Positions 10,023-18,579 of a DNA stretch of 30,000 bases are shown here, piece by piece. A program made the translations under genes and the position numbers. This DNA comes from Symbiodinium natans (lineage: Eukaryota > Sar > Dinophyceae > Suessiales > Symbiodiniaceae). The first letter of the stretch is position 1. Each line of letters opens with the position of its first letter. The stretch covers positions 2,966,050 to 2,996,049 of the forward strand of contig CAJNDS010001112.1 in the NCBI GenBank assembly GCA_905221605.1, given 5' to 3'. Under the pieces are notes generated by a model. It did not search any database. It saw nothing but the letters and a program-made list of their open reading frames with translations, and was not told where the DNA came from.

Positions 10023-11979
10023 CCCCCAAAACCACCGTGTTTTGATACTATCTCCTTCACGATCACTAAACATCCAGATTTTTGAAAACGTCCACTTTTG
10101 AGAAGGTCTATGTCATGGAATCTGATTTTTAACATTGCTAACCTCCAGGTTTGCGAGAACTTATGCAGCAATACGAATTAGTCTCCGAGACATAGTCCCG
10201 AACTTGTTGTTCATAATCTGGCAATTCAAGTCTCCAAGATATGTGTCATTGCAAATTTTGGAAATTTACAAACTCAAGTCTACAAGCCCTCTCGAATTGG
10301 GAAATTTGGTGGAAATTCAGAGTTTCTTGAACTGTGCGCATCTGGATATGCATAGACACGTAGCGTTAAGAAGATCGAAATATCACTTTTGACGTGGAAA
10401 ATGAAAGAAGTTGGGGCCCAGATTCCGTTTAATCCCATTATGTGTTTACAAGTTCTTGAAATGTCATTTAATTTGCAGTATGATTTGTGTGTACAATAAC
10501 CGACCGGGTGATCGTAGAGGCAACTAAACCTCCCATGATACTACCCAAATTGCTGAAGCGATAGTCTCAACTTGCAGGAAATCGCCAACATCAAAGTATT
10601 CATCTATAAGTTCTATTCGTGAAACCAATGAGAATATCACAGTTTAGTTAAACCAGGCCAGCCGCAAAAATTAAAAAAAAAAAACACAAACAAACTATTG
10701 CCACATATGAACAGTGGCTTCAAATACATGGTTTGAAACCATGAAGCAAAGCCTCATCAACTCTTAATTCAACTTCATGATGATGGCCGGGGCTAGTTCG
10801 TTGGTAGGGAAGTAGTTATATGCATTGCAGCAGCATGAAACAAATGGCCCTTGGCTTTTAAACTGAACCATATGTTCGTGATTTTGCATGAGGCCAGGCT
10901 ATGCGCTTCGAAAAACTTAGTGTTCCAGGGAGTATTGAAAGAGAATGAAGGAAAGCTAATGGGACAACCGACAAATCATGCTTCGGTGCTCGAGATGGAA
11001 TGTTCGGCGGTATTGTAGTTCAATGAAATTAACTAGCCCTGGTTACCACATAAAAAATAATGATAAAGGGCGGCAAAAGTTATGCCTAAAAGGCGGCAAA
11101 AGTTATGCAATGAATATGGCTAGCTACATTGACAAAATCAAACCTAGCCGCGATGATCATAGTTATTCTTGTTGGCGCACCAGCTGTCGCCCAGTGATGT
11201 TACACAAACTATCCTGGCTATTTGCATTTTTAACTTGTGGTGGGCTTTCCAATAAACCCGAACTTTTGAGTAGCACTTTCTTAAGATTCGAAAAGTCACC
11301 TCAAATTGTACTAACCAACCCAATTCAAGCGTTTACAACTTGGGAGAATATGTCTCCTTAGTAAGGGTATGGACGGTATGGTCTTAGAGGGCACTTTACA
11401 AATGAGATCGATCGCGTTTGAAGTTACAAGCTGTCCGTTATTGCAATTCCATGACAAGAACTAAAACCAAAAGTCCAGCAAAACAAGTACAACATAGATC
11501 GCACTGCAGAGGTTTGCAACGAATTCCCTAAGACACACGAGAACGAAGACGTACAAAAACACTACCCAAGACTCAAAACTCGAGGTTCGGAGATGAACTC
11601 AAATGAGTCAAACATCAATTCAGAACACACGCACGGAACAGTCGCTTTTTCCACATAGCGAAACTGTTCAGGGGCTCCTGTCCTGTTCTAGATAACTAAA
11701 CAACCTTGCGAATCTACTATTGTCCAGAATCAGCCGCATATCATGGGTACTTGGAACGTCTGGGCGACGCTTCTACGAAAGGTCAGGGAGCTCAGGGCAG
11801 CCGAAGCGACCGACAGCAAAGCACCTTCTTGTAGAAGGAAAAGGGTGGGCGGGAGGGACAAATCAGGTTCTGTGCAGATCTATATTTTGCATATGGCATA
11901 TGGGTCTTATATATATGTATATATGGACATATTTATGCATGCGGCGGTGTAACCGTACCTGGTTTCTGCTACTTTTCTT
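10023..11979. other. AT-richer gene-free region of about 2 kb
   Basis: Base composition is visibly more AT-rich than in the gene-bearing right half. The only frames of note (10,135-10,392 and 10,978-11,361, +) have no family signature. It contains an A/C run at 10,670-10,692 and a 17-bp direct repeat at 11,069-11,108. It could be old mobile DNA or plain intergenic sequence. Confidence 0.35.
11069..11108 (+). repeat. 17-bp direct repeat, 6-bp spacer
   Basis: GGCGGCAAAAGTTATGC at 11,069-11,085 recurs exactly at 11,092-11,108. No function is evident. It is consistent with a short duplication. Confidence 0.9.
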
Positions 11980-12135
11980 GGGGGGGGGGGGGGGGGGGTG
12001 GGGGGGGGGGGGGGGGGTGGGGGGGGGGGGGGGGTGGGGGGGGGGGGGGGGGTGGGGGGGTTGGGGGGGGGGGGGGGGGGGGTGGGGGGGGGTTGGGGGG
12101 GGGTGGGGGGGGGTTGGGGGGGGGTTGGGGGGGGG
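11980..12135 (+). repeat. 156-bp G-tract broken only by T/TT
   Basis: From 11,980 to 12,135 every base is G except about a dozen single T or TT interruptions, spaced roughly 8-20 bp apart and closer together toward the right. Such a strand should form stacked G-quadruplexes. Glycine/tryptophan/valine frames on plus and proline/threonine frames on minus are artefacts of the tract. True length may differ because homopolymers this long are error-prone to sequence. Confidence 0.95.
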
Positions 12136-12718
12136 ATAAGAACGTCATTCATATTGCATGCATGCCGAAAGCACTGGTATTTACAGCGTTTTCGCCTCTT
12201 TGTACAACATACTCCACAAGGATGTGGAAGAAGAAAATCTGTCACAAGCGTCCAGCCTTTCGCGACCATGCCCAACACACGTCCCACAAAAACCGTCAAA
12301 GTCCTGAAATTTGGCAAATGCGTTTTCGGAAATGCAAGCCTCCAAACATTACAGCTGCAGAGGCTGTCTTGGCAGAAATGCATGAAAACATCGCAATTTA
12401 CAGTGTTTGCCGCGCGTGCACACAGCAAAGCTGTGAGACTCGCGTCACGACTGCACACACAGCAAAGGAAAAGTCCCAGAGCGCTCAAGGCCCCAACAAC
12501 AAAACGACCCGAAAATCTTGCAAAAACCCAACGTTTCGCAAAAACGACTTACGGACTCACGCCTTTCAAAACCTCCCAGAATAGGCCTGTCGCCTAGGCG
12601 AAACGCTAACTTTCACCAAACATTAGGGTACGGTTTCCACGGAGGCGGGATGTTTATGCATGTACTTCATGGTCATACCCAGGTACACACACATGCTCAG
12701 ACACCAACACCGACACAG
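12136..12718. other. Intergenic, nothing recognised
   Basis: Plus frames starting in the G-tract run on to about 12,600 but lose any bias and carry no domain. The composition is A/C-rich on plus with words such as CGCAAAAACGACTTACGG. No gene is supported. Confidence 0.3.
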
Positions 12719-12761
12719 AAAAAAGAAAGACAGACAGATAGATAGATAGAAAGAAAGACGG
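12719..12761. repeat. (GAAA)/(GACA)/(GATA) microsatellite
   Basis: GAAAAAAGAAAGACAGACAG followed by (ATAG)3 and (AAAG)2. A simple tetranucleotide patch. Confidence 0.85.
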
Positions 12762-12960
12762 GGCTCCTGAAACATCTCTCCATCCAGCTCCATGTTGAAC
12801 CTTGGTGCACAGGTCCTGACCCTATACTTCTCGGAGCATGCCTCCCTACAGTTGCATGAGCATTGAGCCAGGCCCGAGGCGCGACATCACTTGTTGCTTG
12901 CAGCAATGTCTGCAGCCCACTCTGCCAACGAATCTCCTCCCAGCTGAGTGAGCATTGAGC

Positions 12961-13000
12961 GTTTAGTACGGGTTTAGGGTTTATGGCTATGGTTTAGGGT
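12961..13000 (+). repeat. Degenerate telomere-like patch
   Basis: GTTTAGTACGGGTTTAGGG followed by TTTATGGCTATGGTTTAGGG: TTTAGGG units with substitutions. It sits just beyond the 3' end of the minus-strand exons at 13.1 kb. Confidence 0.75.
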
Positions 13001-13090
13001 AACATGTGCAACACACAACTGCTTGATCCAGCGCACGGCGTACTCCCACGCAGCCAAGCCACCCCACCCTTGATGGTGCAACAGCCCGAC

Positions 13091-13212
13091 CTCAGTTTCG
13101 CCAGCCAGTGCCGCGTGCCTCCCGCTGAATAGCAGCAACTTCCAGGGCACACACGCATAGCTCCAAATGCCATCGAACTCAAAGGACCCAATTTGGCTGG
13201 AGACATCCTCCA
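13091..13212 (-). CDS. Exon-like segment of an unidentified minus-strand gene
   Basis: On the minus strand, TTCTTCAACACAG|TG (acceptor, exon from 13,212) opens a frame reading EDVSSQIGSFEFDGIWSYA and WKLLLFSGRHAALAGETE, closed by a donor GAG|GTCGGG (exon end 13,091). The good acceptor, donor and mixed hydrophobic/charged composition suggest a real internal exon of about 40 codons. Further open pieces at 13,500-13,821 (-) (for example REWSFYKSSADFRTTCMLLA) may be earlier exons of the same gene. No family recognised. Confidence 0.35.
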
Positions 13213-14199
13213 CTGTGTTGAAGAACAGTTGTCATCAGTACTTGGGCTACTGCTGAAGGAAGAAAGAACTTCAACACACACACGAGGGCAGGGTCGAATT
13301 GCTGCTGCAATGATGGGCCAGGTTAGGAGCTCCTTGTTGTGCCACAGCTGAGTCCTCTTATGCCTTTTTGAATCTGGGTCGTGAGCGGACCGCGTGCGGA
13401 CCGCGTGCAAATTTCCCTTACTGCGAACCCCCTTATCGCTCTTCTTCATCATCACAGTGCGATGAAGAATTGCTCTATCGTTGTATCATTCTCTTCCTCA
13501 TCGTTGTCGACCCTCGGAATCTGCCGACACCAGTCCCAGTTTGTGTTGTTCTTTTTTGTTGGTTTTATCTTTACTTGGTGGGTGACCAACCATGCCCGGA
13601 TTGCTCTGAGAGATTTTTTGGTGAGCGGCAAGAAGCATGCACGTGGTCCGAAAATCTGCAGAGCTTTTGTAGAAGCTCCACTCGCGGGCGAGGGGAGCAC
13701 ATTCCAAATCTCCAAAACGGCTGCACAGAATCCCACCATTGCCGCCCTTGTCCTCTGTCCAACAGTGGCTCCAAAAGTACCTCACGCGAGGGCTCGTTGA
13801 AGAAGCAAGACTACACTTCACTGCCAGCGTTGCGAACTTGCAGGGGCACTGTTCGGCGTCAAACCGTGAGAGGGCCGCATACTTTCCACACCTCGCAGAC
13901 GTGGTGAACAGTTAACACCCAACTGTGCTAGTCTCCAAGGCGTCGGCAGCTGCTCCAACCTTGATGCGGCACCGGGCCGCTGCCATAGACTGCCATAGAC
14001 TCGGCACTTATGGTGACTTATGTTGATCGGAGTGCCTGAGTTCTGTGAGCACCTTCTAGAGTCGCCGAAAGGGCCCCTGCGTGTACTTCCTGCCATCTGC
14101 CGGGTCCAGCCGACATGCCGCAGCATCCTCCACTCATGTGATCTCATATCGCACAGGCCATGGGTGTCACAGGAACGGTGTGGTCCAACTACTGAAACC

Positions 14200-14446
14200 T
14201 GAGCGACATCGTGGGCACGCCTGATCGGACGTGGAAGAGGCTGTCCGTCCTTAGATGGTACTCGAGAACCAGGGGCAGCCAATGGTAAGGTCTGAGGTGA
14301 GGTGCTGAACTCGCTCCTGGCTTCCTCCAACTGCTTCTCTGCAGTCGCCGACCACGTACGCCAGTCCTCCCTGGCCTCATCCGCACTGCATGCAATCGTT
14401 GCGATTGCAAGGCCGCACATGATTTTCCAAAAGCAGAATGCAAAGC
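14200..14446 (-). CDS. Possible exon with the end of a PH-like domain
   Basis: The minus frame reads FAFCFWKI, then IATIACSADEAREDWRTW and ATAEKQLEEARSEF. A hydrophobic strand followed by an acidic turn and a helix of the form A(D/S).EE(R)..W is the usual C-terminal end of a pleckstrin-homology domain, which binds phosphoinositides or proteins at membranes. Start about 14,446 by an acceptor (GGAG|C) in phase with the preceding exon; the end is uncertain. The match rests on pattern only. Confidence 0.33.
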
Positions 14447-14562
14447 TCCCTGTGTGAGTTTTGCCGATCGGAGGAGCCTACAGTCTAAGGCAATGGCATA
14501 ACCCAGGGCTCCTTGCGAGCACTTGGACTGGAAGTTGGACATGACAAGATGTTGGTTATCAC

Positions 14563-14720
14563 CACAAAGACACAACGTGAAAGCTGACAGCACACTTGAT
14601 GCATCCAGACGTGATGTCAATCGTTGCTGAGACATGCTCTCCGTTGCGGCGCTGCACCTCGAAGGTTGGCCACAGGAGTGTCGATGGCTTCGGCCTCTTG
14701 GTGGGTGAAGAGCCCACTCT
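14563..14720 (-). CDS. Possible upstream exon of the PH-like gene
   Basis: The minus frame contains FEVQRRNGEHVSATIDITSG and CIKCAVSFHVVSL and ends at a donor TTTGTG|GTGATA (14,563). The intron to 14,447 would be 116 bp and joins in phase with the PH-like piece. Beta-strand-like alternation fits a PH or similar beta-barrel fold. Another open minus frame (14,617-15,015, with RVALLLYKVHLPVRDMWW and LTTPGSKHVIVLR) may hold still earlier exons, but its frame differs and no junction could be fixed. Confidence 0.3.
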
Positions 14721-15015
14721 GCCTGCACAAGATTCCCCCGCAAAGTTCATGTAGTCGCAACACGATGACATGCTTTGAGCCAGGGGTCGTCAGCACCAGC
14801 CTGTAGCTCTCTATAGCTTGGCACCACCACATGTCTCGCACTGGCAGGTGCACCTTATACAGAAGCAGTGCGACTCGCAATTCCCGTGAGGACCCCTGCT
14901 GAGACCCGGACAGCTGTGCCTGCGGACCGCTGCTTGATGCCCAAACGTCGAAGCGCAGAAGCCACGCCCCCACTGTCGAAGAGGAGATCCTGCCGGATTG
15001 CCTTAAGCTAGCCAC

Positions 15016-16082
15016 CTAGCCGTGGCATCCCACAAAGTGCTTTATACACACCCGTGACATCCCAAGTCAAGGCCCATGACAACTCGCGCAGCCTGCATGA
15101 AAGCTTTCAATCTGCCCCAAACACATTTAAACGCTGATGGTGGGCACTGATGACTGTGTCTGTGGGTGAAACGATCTCTTCGAACGGTGGCCAGCGACCG
15201 GAGAAGGCCAAGGCCCAAGGCATGAGATCACAAAAGTCATCCTTCACAGGGAAAGGAGCAGTAGTAGCAGTAGGCTCATCAATTGCTCACAATTCATTGA
15301 CACTAATTGACACCGGTCACCTTCTGCTCCGGACCTGCGCTAGTAACATTAACGTGGGCCGTCACAGGCTCTCGCACTTTCAAACATCGGCCACCTCCCT
15401 GCTTTGCGAAGGAGGAGTCCAACAAGAGTGTGTGGGGGGGCGATGAGCCTACCTCTAAAGTCGAGTAGGCTCACCAAACGGAGCAGTGCATGGCACAAAG
15501 TCGCGGGGCATCATGCCTCATGCAACCCATAGCACACACACATCAGAGTTACCCGCAGCTATCCACTGCAACCACTCACCGAGAGCCAGTTGGCGGGCGA
15601 CGACCTGGGCAGCTTTGAGAGGCCAAGGCTCACCAACACGTGCTGAGATGCATGGCGGCAACACCAGTGATCCGAGAGTCTTGCTTTTATCCGAAGAAAC
15701 CGTCATCTTTGTGTCCTTGTTAGCAATATGCAACGCACGGGCGCCTGGTGCCCTGAGTGGCTGGCATTCAGCACTCCACGCACAATGCTGTGCAGGCTTT
15801 CTTGCAGGCAAGCAGCCACGGTGCTCCTGAGCATGGTGTGACTTTCTTTATCATGAAACCCTAGCCTTGCCTGGCACAATGCTGACGACGCTGTGCTAAA
15901 CGAACCGAAACGTTCCGAGGATCTTTGACTGGAGTGCCGGCTTGGCCCTGCCGTTTTGCTTCTCTCGATGGTTTGCCGGCGAGGCTTCTTGCAGGATCAG
16001 GTAGGACGAGCTCTCTTTCTCCGGCAGCGCCTGCTTCACCAACAAAACCAATCCCACCTCAACTCTCTGCGACTCCGCAACT
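15016..16082. other. Intergenic, nothing firm
   Basis: Frames on both strands (15,150-15,446 +; 15,486-15,830 + and -) have no domain content. One CCCTAG-type word near 15,858 is isolated. No gene is claimed. Confidence 0.3.
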
Positions 16083-16986
16083 CTACCAACCCGACTTCAG
16101 GTAAGCCATGCAATCTTGCGGGAGCCACGGCAACACGAGGGCCTTGCAGACGAATCGAATAAGAGCAGCCAGCCCCAACAACCCGAAGAGCAAGAAGTTC
16201 GAGTAGGTCTCTGTCTCTTCATCCTTCTCCTCTTCCTTCTTTTTCTCCTCCTCCCTCCTGAGTGGAACGAATAAGAGAAGCGTCCAGGTCCACGAGGCAA
16301 AGTGCAACAAAGCACAGCAGGAGTCACCTCTTCAGCCGTTCCTCCACCTCTGCCTCAATTCTAGCCTTCACCTCTTCTGACTCACCATCAGAGCCTTCAT
16401 GTCAGTGAGAGTCTGCAAACCGACTGTGGCTCGCGGCTAGCAGATTCCAACATGCTGCAATTACCAAACAAAAGTTGCGTCGCTGCCTGGCGAGGGCGTT
16501 GGCGGATCGGAGGCTTGTCGGGCCTCAGGCTCCTGGGGCAGCGAGTCACGCAGCAGTCCGGCTTGACATGTATACGCCCCAGGCATCTCCAGGCCTTAGC
16601 ATCGCTGCTCGCGACGTGCGCGTCCACGAGGAGCGAGCCTCTCAGAACCTCTTGCATCATGGCATATCATGGCATATCATGGCATCACACTACCGACCGA
16701 GCAGATGCAGGGAGCCCATCACAGTCACAGGGCCCGAGGAGTAGAAGCTCCTCCTCAGACCCTCAACAAGCCACGGCCCTTCATCTAAAATTGGGGAACC
16801 TGCTTCAACGTGCAGATTAGATGGGAAGCCACAGCAGGTGCAAACGTGGGACACATGTGTAGCGGCGGGCTCGAGCGACTCGAACTTGAACGTGCGAGTC
16901 GATTTCTGCCAGGGAACTGTCTGGTCTGCTGCTGCAGGCAGGATGACCGACACCAAAGCCGCCACGGCCCAGAGCCGGCTCATCAT
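16083..16986 (-). CDS. Signal-peptide, coiled-coil, transmembrane protein (multi-exon)
   Basis: First exon: a pyrimidine-rich acceptor CCTTGTGCCTCCCAG lies directly before ATGATG (16,986), a good place for trans-splicing. The protein begins with a signal peptide (hydrophobic AVAALVSVILPAAA at residues 7-20), then a lumenal part with Cys-Thr-Cys-Cys near residue 50; the frame stays open to about 16,690. A later exon at 16,394-16,328 encodes charged helix (SEEVKARIEAEVEERLK), donor AAGAG|GTGACT. After a 70-bp intron the last exon 16,257-16,083 gives RREEEKKKEEEKDEE, a transmembrane span (FLLFGLLGLAALIRFV) and a short tail to a TAG. The layout suggests a type I membrane protein with a charged stalk. 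Exons between 16,690 and 16,394 are unresolved. No family recognised. It starts 138 bp downstream of the next gene on the same strand. Confidence 0.5.
16656..16685 (+). repeat. Three perfect 10-bp tandem units
   Basis: ATCATGGCAT repeated three times without mismatch. It falls in the probable intron region of the membrane-protein gene on the minus strand. Confidence 0.95.
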
Positions 16987-17124
16987 CTGGGAGGCACAAG
17001 GACTTGGAACGTAAGTCCAAGAAAATACGATAATGGCCTTTTGGGGCATCTGGGCCTGTCCGGGTCTTAGGGCACACATGGCACAGCGAGCTCAGCGAAC
17101 TCTTTCCGGGGCTCAGTGGTCAGG

Positions 17125-18579
17125 CTAAGGGTTGCAAGCAGCACCTTCGGCGTCCGCAGCATTGTCAGGCCCGTCGACGGCTACGCTTTTGTTTGCATAG
17201 GGTCGATGCAGTGGGAACTGTGCCCGGACTTCGTCCGTCAATGAGGAGATCGCTTGCAAAGCTTCTTGGTACCTACCTAGATCCTCCACAACCACACTAG
17301 GGCCGCTAGGTACGCTGGGAGTTGACACTGAGGTGGACCAGTTGCCCAGCACCTCGCTCGTGTGGCTGTGCAGGCTGGGGTCCAGCTGCTTGATGTCACG
17401 AATGGCATTGGCACAAAGATGATGCATTTGAACCTTCCACTCTTTCTCCAGCTTGTCCTGCTCTCGGATGGCGGTCTGGCGCGCGACGTGGTACTTGTAC
17501 TGGCGATCCCGATCTTCATCACATACTCGCTTCTGCTCTTTTACAAGCACGCGCCGAGTGTGAAGCTGTCCCGCGTGCTTTGCCCACTTCTCCTTCCGGG
17601 TCTCGACTCTCCTTTTCGTTTCAGCCGTCAAGGCCCTGCGATGCTTCTCGCTATCGGCCTTGGAACATGCACGTTCGAGAGCGCCCTGGGACAGAATGAA
17701 ATCGAAATGCGATTCGTACTTGGCACGTCTCGCGCTGCTTTGCGCACGCTGTTGGCGCGCCGCCTCTCTGCGGCGTTGCTGTTCCAGCTGGGCCTTCACC
17801 TTCTCCTCTGCCAGCCTGTCCACCACGAGCACGTTCCGAGACTCGTCGAACACCCGGCGCCGTTCACGCCGGTGCAGTTCATGGATAATTGCAAACTCGC
17901 GTCTGCGATGTTGCATCTCGAAATGCTCCCTTCGGACATGCTCTTGTTGGGCCAGTTCAGTCTCTTGCCGACGGGCCTGCTGCACGGCTGCATACTCCAC
18001 ATCTCTCACTTCCTCCACCTGCCGGTAGTAGTTCGCTAGCATCTCCTCAAACACCTTCCCCATGGGAATGGCTGAGTCGGGGCCTTCGGGGCCGGAACTA
18101 ACGGAGCCCCGCTTGGGAGTCAACTCTGGTGAAAGTCCCGAAGCTCCCCAGTCAGAGGTACTGGCCGACAATGGGCTCGGAGCTTGGGGCATGGGCGAGT
18201 TCGTGCGGGTGCTCTGCATCGAAATGGGCCGTAAGCTCTGCACTCGTGACTGCAGGCCACGGGATTTCCGGGCTTGAGAAACGACGGCCCTGTTCGCGCG
18301 CAACGACTCCTGTCGGGCCTTGGCGATCAACTCCTCTGCGGCACGACGTTCGCTTAGCGCAATGGCAGCCACACCGGCCGAGTCAACTTTTCTCGTTTCG
18401 GTTATTGGGGGTATGGCACCCGAAAGCTGCAAGTCCAAACAGATTCCACTTGCCTTCAAGGAATCTTCCTGCATAAAATCAGTTGGACTGACCTCTGCCA
18501 GCGCCTGCGTGAACTTTTCGAACTGGTCTTTCTTGCGCCGCTCCAAGCTCTGCCGAATGTCTGCGCTGCCGGCTCTCAT
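17125..18579 (-). CDS. Intact 484-aa coiled-coil protein, function unknown
   Basis: A single uninterrupted frame, by far the longest clean ORF in the window, starting with ATG at 18,579 and ending at a TAA at 17,125. Residues 1-35 are charged helix. About 70-110 is A/E/R-rich helix. 111-172 is a Ser/Pro-rich, probably disordered linker (SPMPQAPSPLSAS and a PEGPDS patch). 174-400 is a long R/E/Q-rich coiled coil (VFEEMLANYYRQVEEVRDVE, RREHFEMQHRRREF, HRRERRRVFDE). 405-484 is a Ser/Pro/acidic tail. No signal peptide, transmembrane span or catalytic motif. Such proteins are often flagellar or cytoskeletal components, but that is only a guess by type. The lack of introns in 1.45 kb, beside intron-containing neighbours, could mean a retrogene; no spliced-leader relict was seen upstream. 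Same strand as both flanking genes. Confidence 0.8.
   Translation of the reverse strand: MRAGSADIRQSLERRKKDQFEKFTQALAEVSPTDFMQEDSLKASGICLDLQLSGAIPPITETRKVDSAGVAAIALSERRAAEELIAKARQESLRANRAVVSQARKSRGLQSRVQSLRPISMQSTRTNSPMPQAPSPLSASTSDWGASGLSPELTPKRGSVSSGPEGPDSAIPMGKVFEEMLANYYRQVEEVRDVEYAAVQQARRQETELAQQEHVRREHFEMQHRRREFAIIHELHRRERRRVFDESRNVLVVDRLAEEKVKAQLEQQRRREAARQQRAQSSARRAKYESHFDFILSQGALERACSKADSEKHRRALTAETKRRVETRKEKWAKHAGQLHTRRVLVKEQKRVCDEDRDRQYKYHVARQTAIREQDKLEKEWKVQMHHLCANAIRDIKQLDPSLHSHTSEVLGNWSTSVSTPSVPSGPSVVVEDLGRYQEALQAISSLTDEVRAQFPLHRPYANKSVAVDGPDNAADAEGAACNP

Noticed and set aside
11720-12597. Long glycine-rich (+) and proline-rich (-) reading frames
   Set aside because: They exist only because the G-tract has no stop codons in any frame. 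Flanking parts show no coding signal.
17362-18039. 225-codon plus frame inside the coiled-coil gene
   Set aside because: It is antisense to the intact 484-codon ORF; its leucine-rich look comes from complementing K/R/E/Q codons.
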